DNA of 34,465 nucleotides from JAGOJE01 sp964553715 (GCA_964553715.1 CAZKKY010000012.1:1-34465), one strand, 5' to 3'; positions 24,102 through 33,400 are shown, counted from the stretch's first letter. Notes: a model not told the origin generated them from the letters alone. Translations and numbers: made by a program.

Positions 24102-26774
24102 ATGTTAGGACAATTTTTTGCTGCTCTGGGCGGCGCAATAGGTAATGCTTATGGAGGAGGTATTTTATCTACCATAGGAAAATTTGCTGGCAAAAGATTT
24201 GGTGATTATCTAGAAAAATCTAGCATCAAGCCTGATGAATATTACAGACATCATAGCCATTTAAATAATATGTATTTAGAATCCATGGCAAGCGGAAGAC
24301 CTATTCCTATAGTCTTTGGATATGCCAAATTACCTGGTAATATGATATGGGCTTTACCTTTAACAGAAAAAAGAGATACTTTTTCTAGAACATCAAATTT
24401 TCCTAATACAGATATAACAAAAACAATATATCATGATACACAATATAGCTATTATGCAAATTTTGCCTTAGCGATCTGTAAAGGAGAAATTTCAGAAATA
24501 GGAAGAATATGGGCGAATGATCAGATAATAGATATATCTGAATATCAATTTAGACTATATAAAGGATCTGAAGATCAAATGCCAGACCCACTTATAGAAC
24601 GAATAGAAGGAATTAATAAAACTCCTGCATTTAGAGGGCTTGCTTATGTTGTTTTTGAAAATTTACCGATAGGAATCTTTGGAAATAAAATACCCAATTT
24701 TAGCTTCGAAGTAATAAAAAAATCCGGTTCTAAAGAAGCAGAAGATTTAGTACGCAATATGATTATGATTCCAGGATCCGGAGAATTTGTTTATGATACT
24801 ATAATTCAGAGCAAAATTATCAAGACAAATGAAAACGTTGTCCTGTCAGAAGAAAATATAAACTGCCATACATATCATAAAATTGCAGATAGTCTAGTTA
24901 GTTTAAATCAGCTAGAAAAAACTTGTGTAAATTTAGAATGGGTAGCACCAGTAGTATGCTGGTTTGGCAATAATCTTAATGCAGGACTATGCGATATCTT
25001 CCCTGCTGTAGAATATCAAGACAAGTCCTCTAATAGCTCTGAAGAATGGAGAGTATCTTATTATAGAAGATCTACAGCCAAACTAATTTCTAAAGATGGC
25101 AATGGAAATCCCAATTATGGGGGAACAGTAAATGATGCAAGCATCCTTAGATATCTAGATGAAATAAAGTCTAGAGGACTTAAAGTAATGTTTTACCCCA
25201 TGTTTTTGATGGATTTAGATGGCAAGCCTTGGAGAGGTCATTTACATGGATCTGAAACTGAAATTAGAAATTTTTTTAACAAAGAATCTGGTTATAAAAA
25301 TTTTATCTTACATTATGCAAAACTTACCAAAGGCAAGGTTGATGCTTTTGTTATAGGGTCTGAATTAGTTTCTATAACTAAAGTTAGAGCTGGGAATGTT
25401 TTTCCAGCCGTAGAAGAGTTGATAGATTTAGCGCGTCAAGTCAAAGAAATAGTAGGACAAAATGTGATAGTAACATATGCAGCCGATTGGTCTGAATACC
25501 ACCACACTGATGGTGGATGGTATAATCTAGATGATTTATGGAGCTGTAAAGATATAGACGTTATAGGAATAGATGCATATTTTCCAATAACAAAATCTTT
25601 AGTTTCAGATATTTCAGATAACGAAATCATTGATGGTTGGAGAAGCGGGGAAGGATATGATTATTATATAGACCATTACGATGTTAACAAAACGCAATAC
25701 CTTCTTGACGCTCCATATGCTTGGAAAAATATAGAATATTGGTGGAACAATTATCACATTAACCCTTCAGGTGTTAAAACAAAATGGATACCTAGATCTA
25801 AAAAAATATGGTTTACAGAATTTGGGTTCCCATCAATAGATAAAGCAACAAATAAACCCAATGTTTTTTACGACCCATTATGCTCAGATGGTGGAATTCC
25901 AACTAATTCAAGTGGAGTAGTAGATTTTAGTATTCAAAGAAGGGCTATAAAAAATTCTTTAGAAATTTGGCAAAATTCTCCATTTCTAGATAAAATATTC
26001 CTATGGACCTGGGATGCAAGGCCTTACCCCGCTTGGCCTCACTTGAACTATTGGCAAGATGGACGCCTGTGGAGTAGAGGGCACTGGGTCAACGGCAAAT
26101 TTGGCATCTCTAGTCTTGCTGATATATTAATTGAATTATGCGGGCATGCAGGGATAAAACCTTCTAATATAGACGTTTCAACAATAGAAGATTCGGTAGG
26201 AGGTTTTGTTATTACTCAAGATGGATCTGTAATGGATATTATAAACACATTAAGATGTCTGTATTTTTTCGATATAGTAACTGATGATAAAAATACTATT
26301 AAATTTATAAAAAGAGGCACAAAACTACCTTATCATATATCACAGCAAGATCTTATTAAAAATACTAATACTAGTAGCTACGCCCAGTATTCTTATATAC
26401 CTGATAGCGCGATGCTAAGTAAAGTACAAATAGGCTTCATAGATAGCCAAAATTACAGTCAAAAAACATATTATCACAATATAGAGAAAGAAAGCCACAT
26501 CAGCACATCTAAGATCAATTTTCAAGTTGTTATGAGCCCTTCTGAAGCTGAATATTTCGCATCTAATATTATAGCATCTTCTAGAATAGAAAATGGAGTA
26601 ATGAGGATTATTCTACCAATAGAATACATCTATATAGAACCTACAGATCTTATAACTATAACAATAGAAGATCAACATCACCAGATGCGGGTAACAGATG
26701 TGAAAATTACAAATTGCCAAATAGAAGTTACCTCCATGATGATTTTATCAAATCTAAAAACCAATCAATATTAA
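24102..26774 (+). CDS. GTA TIM-barrel hub/host-specificity protein (g15-like)
   Basis: Large tail-tip protein with a glycoside-hydrolase-like TIM barrel (GTA_TIM) and a following phage-tail hub domain. The start MLGQFFAALGGAIGNAYGGG and the SGRPIPIVFGYAKLPGNMIW segment match the family N-terminus. The barrel (about 300-640) keeps two Glu residues at the expected acid/base and nucleophile sites: Glu421 in VIGSELVSITK and Glu573 in IWFTEFGFPSIDK, plus WTWDARPYPAWP. The phage-tail_3 region (about 690-890) follows. At 890 residues it is shorter than RcGTA g15 of about 1,300, lacking the C-terminal part. AGGAG precedes the ATG. The barrel may bind or trim cell-wall or capsule glycan. Confidence 0.92.
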   Translation: MLGQFFAALGGAIGNAYGGGILSTIGKFAGKRFGDYLEKSSIKPDEYYRHHSHLNNMYLESMASGRPIPIVFGYAKLPGNMIWALPLTEKRDTFSRTSNFPNTDITKTIYHDTQYSYYANFALAICKGEISEIGRIWANDQIIDISEYQFRLYKGSEDQMPDPLIERIEGINKTPAFRGLAYVVFENLPIGIFGNKIPNFSFEVIKKSGSKEAEDLVRNMIMIPGSGEFVYDTIIQSKIIKTNENVVLSEENINCHTYHKIADSLVSLNQLEKTCVNLEWVAPVVCWFGNNLNAGLCDIFPAVEYQDKSSNSSEEWRVSYYRRSTAKLISKDGNGNPNYGGTVNDASILRYLDEIKSRGLKVMFYPMFLMDLDGKPWRGHLHGSETEIRNFFNKESGYKNFILHYAKLTKGKVDAFVIGSELVSITKVRAGNVFPAVEELIDLARQVKEIVGQNVIVTYAADWSEYHHTDGGWYNLDDLWSCKDIDVIGIDAYFPITKSLVSDISDNEIIDGWRSGEGYDYYIDHYDVNKTQYLLDAPYAWKNIEYWWNNYHINPSGVKTKWIPRSKKIWFTEFGFPSIDKATNKPNVFYDPLCSDGGIPTNSSGVVDFSIQRRAIKNSLEIWQNSPFLDKIFLWTWDARPYPAWPHLNYWQDGRLWSRGHWVNGKFGISSLADILIELCGHAGIKPSNIDVSTIEDSVGGFVITQDGSVMDIINTLRCLYFFDIVTDDKNTIKFIKRGTKLPYHISQQDLIKNTNTSSYAQYSYIPDSAMLSKVQIGFIDSQNYSQKTYYHNIEKESHISTSKINFQVVMSPSEAEYFASNIIASSRIENGVMRIILPIEYIYIEPTDLITITIEDQHHQMRVTDVKITNCQIEVTSMMILSNLKTNQY

Positions 26775-26793
26775 ATTATAATAGGATATTTCT

Positions 26794-27243
26794 ATGATAA
26801 CTCTTTTTGCATCAATCGCTGGATTTATTACATCAATAATACCAGAAATTTTAAAATTTTTTCGTGATAGACAAGACAAAAGTCATGAGCTTAAAATTTT
26901 TGAAAAACAAATTAAGTTCAGCAAAATATCTCCTAATAGTAAATCACCCGAAGAAATTTATATATCAAGCAATATAGCTGAAAGGGCTGCTCTATATTCT
27001 ACATATACAACAGGAATATCAACCATAGATAGCTTAAATGGATCCGTAAGGCCTGTCCTTGCTTATAGTTTTTTTGCTATTTATGTATCTATAAAATTCA
27101 TTCAATATATAGAGATCAGTAAGCTTCATAATGTAGTAGAATATATAGAGATATTATGGAGCTTAGAAGATCAAGCTATTTTTGCTAGTATTATCAGTTT
27201 TTATTTTGGTCAGCGTACATTTAGCAAACTAACTAAAAGATAA
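26794..27243 (+). CDS. 3TM-type holin (GTA-associated)
   Basis: Predicted holin of the 3TM family (PF11351-like) that permeabilises the inner membrane for endolysin release. Residues 1-20 form a hydrophobic start (LFASIAGFITSIIPEILKFF). A charged middle follows, then the family core YTTGISTIDSLNGSVRPVLAYSFFAIYVSIKFI (about 72-104) and a last segment ending SFYFGQRTFSKL, corresponding to the family's FWFGdR-.-k. Length 149. It lies 19 bp after the hub gene and 12 bp before the endolysin, forming a lysis pair. Confidence 0.85.
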   Translation: MITLFASIAGFITSIIPEILKFFRDRQDKSHELKIFEKQIKFSKISPNSKSPEEIYISSNIAERAALYSTYTTGISTIDSLNGSVRPVLAYSFFAIYVSIKFIQYIEISKLHNVVEYIEILWSLEDQAIFASIISFYFGQRTFSKLTKR

Positions 27244-27255
27244 AAGAGAAATATA

Positions 27256-27693
27256 ATGCCTAGATTTACTTCATTTAATGGTATAGAGCTGATAAAATCT
27301 TTTGAAGGATTTAGAGATGTTCCATATTACTGCGCTTCGGGCATTCTAACAATAGGATATGGCCATGTAATATCACAAAAAGAGCACTACCATTCCATCT
27401 CAGAATATGAAGGAGAGGAATTATTAAAAAGAGACTTATTAAGAGCTGAATTGGCAGTGATCAATAATATAGATATATCATTATCCCAAAATCAGTTTGA
27501 TGCCTTAGTATCACTTACCTTTAATATAGGAGGCGGAGCTCTACAAAGATCTTCTATAAGACAAAAAATTAACAGAAAAGCTTCTGTAGAAGAGATAAAA
27601 AATGAATTCTTAAGATGGGTGCATATTAAAGGAAGGATTATCCAAGCCCTTGTAAGAAGAAGGACGATTGAGTCCGGAATATATATTATGTAA
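27256..27693 (+). CDS. GH24 endolysin (phage-type lysozyme)
   Basis: Peptidoglycan hydrolase of glycoside hydrolase family 24. The catalytic arrangement E-(8)-C-(5)-T is present: Glu17 in KSFEGF, Cys26 in PYYCASG and Thr32 in LTIGYGH. SQNQFDALVSLTFNIGGGAL (about 75-94) and the ending GRIIQALVRRRTIESGIYI are family signatures (L--Gl--RR..E..l). At 145 residues with no signal peptide it relies on the holin. The last 14 codons and stop lie in the 862-bp duplicated block, so a fragment of this gene recurs at 30300-30344. The stop codon lies in the stem of a hairpin. Confidence 0.95.
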   Translation: MPRFTSFNGIELIKSFEGFRDVPYYCASGILTIGYGHVISQKEHYHSISEYEGEELLKRDLLRAELAVINNIDISLSQNQFDALVSLTFNIGGGALQRSSIRQKINRKASVEEIKNEFLRWVHIKGRIIQALVRRRTIESGIYIM

Positions 27694-28510
27694 GGAATGC
27701 TAGCAAATGAGCGAAGAATTTATGCTAGCATTCCTTATATCAACTAGAGTCTTAAAATTTGACCTCTAGTTTTACAAATCCACTATGAGATTTGTAATCC
27801 TTTCTGAAATTAAGATCATAACCAACTTTAAAACTTACAGAGTCAGTCTTAGATAAATTCACAGACCCTCCTAAATTATACATATCTTTAGGAGATTTAT
27901 AACTCGGAGCAAATTCATCCCTTAAGTCGTAATTAGTTGATGAAAACTTCACAGAACTTTTCTTCTGAGAAACTATATATTTCCCACCACCGTGAATAGA
28001 AGGCGTTACAGAAAGATTGCCCCTTACTTTAAAGTTAGTTGAAGCAGAAATCCCCAAATTCACAGATAAATTATTAGATTTGATATCACCATTTTTATGC
28101 TTCACTTTTACAGCATCGTAAGATGTACCAATCTTTGGAGTAATAATTAAGCTATTATCATTCAATATTATATTATGCCCAAAGAATGCAGAAGCTCTAA
28201 ACAAATCACCCTTACTCTTATTGCTATTTGGAAGACCCTTAATATTTAATAATCCATAAGATATGTCACCGTTAGCAAAAATCTTATCTGTAAAGTTATA
28301 TTTACCATAAACAGATGCTACATTGCTTGATACTTTTATCTTAGCACTTCCGCCAACCTTAGCATTGTTATTGCTAGTTGAAAAAGCAGCGCCTAAAACT
28401 AACTTGTTTTCTATAACATCTATATCAGCACCAATAACACTACCGTAAGATTTTGTTACAAATCTATTAGCTCCAGATTGTTTAGCACCAGATGCAAAAG
28501 CTCTAGACCA
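27649..28510. repeat. 862-bp identical direct repeat, copy A
   Basis: Copy A of a duplicated block; copy B is at 30300-31161 (offset 2651 at both ends, so no net indel). It contains the final 14 codons plus stop of the endolysin, the hairpin, and the 3' part of autotransporter 1 (residues about 513-765, the beta-barrel). By eye I saw no mismatch inside the block, whereas six substitutions occur within the first 65 bp or so beyond its barrel-side boundary. Confidence 0.9.
27691..27737. terminator. 15-bp inverted repeat between endolysin and autotransporter 1
   Basis: TAAGGAATGCTAGCA (27691-27705) pairs perfectly with TGCTAGCATTCCTTA (27723-27737) around a 17-nt loop. The first three bases are the endolysin stop codon. 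It lies between convergent genes and can fold in either transcript; no strong T-tract follows on either side, so termination is likely but not proven. An identical copy is at 30342-30388. Confidence 0.6.
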
Positions 28511-30049
28511 GACTCTTTTCGCCCTTAGCACTTCTTCATCACCAGCTGCAACTGCAACAGTAGGAAAAGCATCCGTTGGTAAAAAACTATTCACTATATT
28601 ATCACTAAGTGTATTTATAGCATAATTAGTAGCACCACTATAAAGAGAATCATCTTTAGAAATAGAAGGCAATTGTTGCTCTTCTATTTTAGCATGAACT
28701 GGTGAAACAAATTCTTGTTCTACTTCTAGATCTTCTTTTTCATATAAATTACCACGAGGAGCTTCTACTTCTTCAAACTCTTCTACTATTAGATCCTGAG
28801 GTTGATATACACAAGGAACCAGAGCTTCTTCTTGATCTACTTCTTCAAATATATCATTCTGTTTTTCTTCTACTATTGAATCCTTACTTAACACTATAGC
28901 TTCAAAATTTTTAGATTCAGATTCAGTAGTATCTACAGACACTTCAGCTTCAGTAGCATTGACTAACAATGTAGAGGCAGGCTTACCAGCTGGTGGTGGT
29001 GGATTATTAAATGTCCTGTTCTCTTGATTCCAAATTACAGGAATGCCACTATCATTTAAATATGTTCCGTTTTCCTGTTTTGTTACCTTTGCACTCTCTA
29101 TCTCCCTTGGGCTTGGTGCAGCAGGCATAGGTGGTTGTGACTCTGAAACTATAGAGTTAGATTCTACTAAGTTATTAATACTCTCCTCCCCAACACTATC
29201 TTGATCATCTTTAACAGGCTTAGGAGGCACAGGAATATTCTTAGGAGAATTTGGATCCACCGGAGTACCATATACAACCGGAGTTACATTTGTAGTGGTA
29301 TTAATACTATCATCACTTGTAACAGAAGTATTAGCAACAAATTTAGGCTTCCATAATGCACTAAGTTTCTCTTTCTTTTCTTCTATATCTGCTTTACGTT
29401 TTTTTTGTTCTTCTTCTTCTATTTTTTGTTGTTTTTCTTTTTCTTGTTCAGCTGCTTTTTTTGCTTCTTTTTTGCCTTCTTCAGCCTTTATACTCGCGAA
29501 ATCATCTTCATCGTCAGAAAATTCATTGTCTGAATCATCATCAGAATCATCATCAACTTTCATTGAATTTCTTAAGGATGATAATGTACTAGATAATAAT
29601 TCACTGTTTGTTTGAGTACTATTTTTTGTAGTAGATAATTCTGTTATTGGTGAAACAATTGTCTTATTTACATCTAAATTTTGCTGTTCTTCAGTTGACT
29701 TATCTTGATCTTTATTAGTGCTTGTTGTAACAGATGAGTGTTTTTTTCTTGTTTCTTCAGCTAATTTCCTATTTTGATCTAACTGCGCATTTTCTTTCTG
29801 AACCTGCTGTTGTGCAATTGTATCAGAATTTTTACGGATGTCTTCAGCGTTATCATTCCATTCATCATCGTCACTATCGGAATCATTATTATCATGTGTA
29901 TTGTTAGATATCTGATTATTTTGTACTTTGTCAAGTAATTTAGTATCAAACTTTATACCATTTGCCACTGCAACATCACTTACAACTAAGTTAGATAAAA
30001 TTGTTGTAGTTATTAACAAAGATTTTAATTGTTTAGAATTTAATGCCAT
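27752..30049 (-). CDS. Autotransporter 1 (type Va), acidic/proline-rich passenger
   Basis: Outer-membrane autotransporter of 765 residues. A signal peptide spans about 1-29 (hydrophobic LLITTTILSNLVV, cleavage after AVA). The passenger has no recognised fold: Asp/Ser-rich acidic runs (about 53-70 and 165-185), a Lys/Glu helical stretch (about 186-232), proline-rich segments (IPVPPKPVKD, PPMPAAPSP, NPPPPAGKP) and a Glu-rich region (about 395-450). The autotransporter beta-barrel (PF03797 type, about 505-765) ends ...VKLEVKF with the terminal Phe of outer-membrane barrels. It resembles rickettsial Sca proteins in barrel and plan. The start at 30049 follows GAGGTCTGG. It has a consensus promoter (30100-30128) and is convergent with the endolysin. 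The barrel is shared with autotransporter 2. Confidence 0.92.
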   Translation of the reverse strand: MALNSKQLKSLLITTTILSNLVVSDVAVANGIKFDTKLLDKVQNNQISNNTHDNNDSDSDDDEWNDNAEDIRKNSDTIAQQQVQKENAQLDQNRKLAEETRKKHSSVTTSTNKDQDKSTEEQQNLDVNKTIVSPITELSTTKNSTQTNSELLSSTLSSLRNSMKVDDDSDDDSDNEFSDDEDDFASIKAEEGKKEAKKAAEQEKEKQQKIEEEEQKKRKADIEEKKEKLSALWKPKFVANTSVTSDDSINTTTNVTPVVYGTPVDPNSPKNIPVPPKPVKDDQDSVGEESINNLVESNSIVSESQPPMPAAPSPREIESAKVTKQENGTYLNDSGIPVIWNQENRTFNNPPPPAGKPASTLLVNATEAEVSVDTTESESKNFEAIVLSKDSIVEEKQNDIFEEVDQEEALVPCVYQPQDLIVEEFEEVEAPRGNLYEKEDLEVEQEFVSPVHAKIEEQQLPSISKDDSLYSGATNYAINTLSDNIVNSFLPTDAFPTVAVAAGDEEVLRAKRVWSRAFASGAKQSGANRFVTKSYGSVIGADIDVIENKLVLGAAFSTSNNNAKVGGSAKIKVSSNVASVYGKYNFTDKIFANGDISYGLLNIKGLPNSNKSKGDLFRASAFFGHNIILNDNSLIITPKIGTSYDAVKVKHKNGDIKSNNLSVNLGISASTNFKVRGNLSVTPSIHGGGKYIVSQKKSSVKFSSTNYDLRDEFAPSYKSPKDMYNLGGSVNLSKTDSVSFKVGYDLNFRKDYKSHSGFVKLEVKF

Positions 30050-30099
30050 AATTACCAGACCTCGCTCAAAATGGTTAATTTATGTAAACTGTGAATTGA

Positions 30100-30128
30100 A
30101 TTATAATATTATATTTGGTTAATGTCAA
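30100..30128 (-). promoter_or_regulatory. Perfect-consensus sigma70 promoter of autotransporter 1
   Basis: On the minus strand, TTGACA (complement of 30123-30128), exactly 17 nt, then TATAAT (complement of 30100-30105). Predicted transcription starts near 30093, leaving a 5' leader of about 44 nt before the ATG at 30049. Strong constitutive transcription is expected. Confidence 0.88.
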
Positions 30129-30129
30129 G

Positions 30130-30299
30130 TAACTATTTTAATAAAAATTAATATTTTGTGCGAATTAGCCCACAAGCCTTATATAAAGCAGCAGTTGTAT
30201 TTAAAAAAAACCTCTAAAAAACTAAAAGATGAGGACTTAGAAATCTAAATAACCTAATTTTAATTAAAATATAAAGGAAAAATGTAACGAATGAAAAGT
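30130..30299. other. Spacer between autotransporter 1 promoter and the repeat
   Basis: AT-rich sequence without a gene, upstream of the autotransporter 1 promoter and up to the edge of the duplicated block. I see no trace of endolysin or GTA sequence in it. Confidence 0.5.
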
Positions 30300-30344
30300 C
30301 TTGTAAGAAGAAGGACGATTGAGTCCGGAATATATATTATGTAA
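30300..30344 (+). pseudogene. Stranded 3' fragment of the GH24 endolysin gene
   Basis: Identical to the last 14 codons plus stop of the endolysin (27649-27693; encodes LVRRRTIESGIYIM). It has no start and no upstream endolysin sequence: the preceding bases (to 30299) bear no resemblance to the gene. It arrived as passenger DNA of the 862-bp duplicated block and marks one end of it. Confidence 0.9.
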
Positions 30345-30388
30345 GGAATGCTAGCAAATGAGCGAAGAATTTATGCTAGCATTCCTTA
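30342..30388. terminator. 15-bp inverted repeat after autotransporter 2 (copy)
   Basis: Exact copy of the hairpin at 27691-27737, here 30342-30356 pairing with 30374-30388, 14 bp beyond the autotransporter 2 stop (30403-30405). It probably ends or protects that transcript and shields autotransporter 1 from readthrough. Confidence 0.55.
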
Positions 30389-30402
30389 TATCAACTAGAG
30401 TC

Positions 30403-33400
30403 TTAAAATTTGACCTCTAGTTTTACAAATCCACTATGAGATTTGTAATCCTTTCTGAAATTAAGATCATAACCAACTTTAAAACTTACAGAGTCAGTCT
30501 TAGATAAATTCACAGACCCTCCTAAATTATACATATCTTTAGGAGATTTATAACTCGGAGCAAATTCATCCCTTAAGTCGTAATTAGTTGATGAAAACTT
30601 CACAGAACTTTTCTTCTGAGAAACTATATATTTCCCACCACCGTGAATAGAAGGCGTTACAGAAAGATTGCCCCTTACTTTAAAGTTAGTTGAAGCAGAA
30701 ATCCCCAAATTCACAGATAAATTATTAGATTTGATATCACCATTTTTATGCTTCACTTTTACAGCATCGTAAGATGTACCAATCTTTGGAGTAATAATTA
30801 AGCTATTATCATTCAATATTATATTATGCCCAAAGAATGCAGAAGCTCTAAACAAATCACCCTTACTCTTATTGCTATTTGGAAGACCCTTAATATTTAA
30901 TAATCCATAAGATATGTCACCGTTAGCAAAAATCTTATCTGTAAAGTTATATTTACCATAAACAGATGCTACATTGCTTGATACTTTTATCTTAGCACTT
31001 CCGCCAACCTTAGCATTGTTATTGCTAGTTGAAAAAGCAGCGCCTAAAACTAACTTGTTTTCTATAACATCTATATCAGCACCAATAACACTACCGTAAG
31101 ATTTTGTTACAAATCTATTAGCTCCAGATTGTTTAGCACCAGATGCAAAAGCTCTAGACCAAACTCTTTTTGCCCTTACCACTTCTTCATCACCAGCTGC
31201 AACGGCAACAGTAGGAAAATCATCCGTCGGTAGAATATTTGCTATATTCTCACTAATAATTGTATTTATAGCATAAGTAATGGATCCACTATTAATAGGA
31301 TTCATCCCATCTAGAGCTTTCTTCTCTTCTATTTGATTTTGCACTTGCACTTGAAGTGGAAGAGGAGCAGTATAGGCCACAGGAGCTGGTGCTGGCGCAA
31401 CCTGAGCTACAGGCGCAGATGTAGACGCAGGAGCTACAGAAGTTGGAGCTGGAGCAACCGGAGCTACAGGCGCTGTATCATCTAAATTAAAGAATGTTAA
31501 AAAGTCGGCTTCATATTCCTTATTTTCATCGGTATTTTCATCAGCTATAGAAGGTTTATGCACATCAGACGCGCTACCACTTGGATCAGGTACAGTAGGA
31601 GCACTACTACTTTCAGACCTAGGAGACGCAAAAGGAGTTTTGTTTATATTCTTCTCTCTGGCTAGAGCATTACCATCACTAGAAACAAATGGCTTCATGA
31701 ACTCATTTATCTTAGATGCTTCTAATGCACGACTTAAATCTATTTCTGGATACAGGGTTTGATCATTATGTTTTACATAACTAACAAGTAAATAATCATC
31801 TGCAAACATATTTTCTAAAACGTTATCCCCATGAGCTTCTTGTAGCTTTTGTTGCTCTGCCAGTATTGATGGTATAACAATATTTTCTTTATATGTATTT
31901 TGCTCTAAAAGAAATGCAGATTTTGTTATTTCTTCACTATAATTTTCGATTAAAAATTGTTTTCTATCCTCCAATAATTGTGTGATTTTTTCTTGATTTT
32001 CTATCGTAATACAATTTGAATTATTAAATTTTTCTTTAATGGATTTAGTAAGAGATTCATGTAATTTAATAAACTTTTGTGTGGACGTTTTTAGTTCTCT
32101 TAATTCTGCCTTAAATGTTCTAGAATCAAAAGAGCCGTATATCTTACTTAATGATTTATCTTTACTAAGCATACCTTGTATATTGTCAGTACTATTTAAG
32201 AGCGCTATTGTTGCATTCATACTCTTTTTACAACTATCATCTACTACCACTGGTTCAATCACTATTTCTTGTATTTGATTAGGATTAGTCTTTTCTTCAG
32301 TCTGTACTTCAGGTAGTGTTTTAGTATCATGTAAATCAAAGAATGTTAAAAAGTCTTTTTGATATTCATCATTTTCATCAGCTACAGGTGGTTTCGGCTT
32401 ATAAACTTCACTTGGATGCTTCAAAGATAACTTACCAACTAATAAATTCACACGCTCTTGTAATGCTTGTTTGCTATTTTCAGTCTTTACTTCTGGCTCC
32501 TGCTTCTTAGTACTAGCATTTCTACCTATACTATTTATAATAGATTGTGGTCCAAAAAGCTCATTTTTTAACTTAACATAGTCTTCCTTTAAAGGGTCAA
32601 ATACTTTTTTCTGAACAAATAATTCTTTTATTTTTAAAGATAATGTTTTTAAATCTTCTGATTTTTGAATAATTGCATCATCCTTAACAAATTCTCTTGT
32701 CATTGCTAACATATCTATCTGATATTTTAAATCCTTTTTGTTGTCCTTTTTTGCTTTGATTACTAAATCCAAAGCTGCAACACTACCATTTGAGGCTACG
32801 GCCTTATCTCTCTGATAATAAATATCTAATAGTTCTTTTGACAATTTATCATGTTTCTTTTTTAAGATATTAATTTTATTTTGATAAAAAAATTCTTGAG
32901 CTTCATATTTCATTGATTCTTTCAAATTTGTTTTGTGATCTTCTAAGACCTTAAGTCGATTAATATGCGGTAAAGAAACAGAAGAAATTTCTGATAGTTT
33001 TCGACTATTGTATAATTTAATGTCCTTCTTTAGAGTATCTAAATATTCATTATCCTTTACTGCAAGAGGAAAGTAGTCATTTATCTCCTTATCTTGCAGT
33101 TTCACTATTTCTATCAGTTTCCTGTATTCAGACAACACATAGTCTAATTTTGTCTTGAGGTCATTCACTTCAGATAATCTATCTTGCCTGATTTTATTAT
33201 ACAAATGCTCTAACTCTTTATTATTATTTGAAAGCACGTCTTTATAAGTTGTTACTAATTGACTATTTGCATTTTGACTGCTAGTAATTTCTTTTAGTTG
33301 TTGGTTTAATCTATCTATATTAAATTCAGATTTAATATTAGTATTTTTTAATTTGTCAGTAAGAGTATTTATTGTTTCTTTATATAACTTTACTTGCTCT

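Larger units (their letters stand above)
30300..31161. repeat. 862-bp identical direct repeat, copy B
   Basis: Copy B of the block described at 27649-28510. It contains the endolysin fragment, the hairpin copy (30342-30388) and the barrel of autotransporter 2. The left limit is sharp: only the bases from 30300 rightwards match. At the right limit, divergence starts at 31162 with single-base changes, and similarity then fades over about 120 bp of linker. Confidence 0.9.

Noticed and set aside
28702..29615. Open frames on the plus strand opposite autotransporter 1
   Set aside because: Antisense shadows of the Glu/Asp/Lys-rich passenger giving Leu/Ser/Phe-rich translations, without ribosome-binding sites or family similarity.
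27649..31161. Insertion sequence or transposon as cause of the duplication
   Set aside because: No transposase, terminal inverted repeats or target-site duplication was seen at the block ends; the block ends inside coding sequence.
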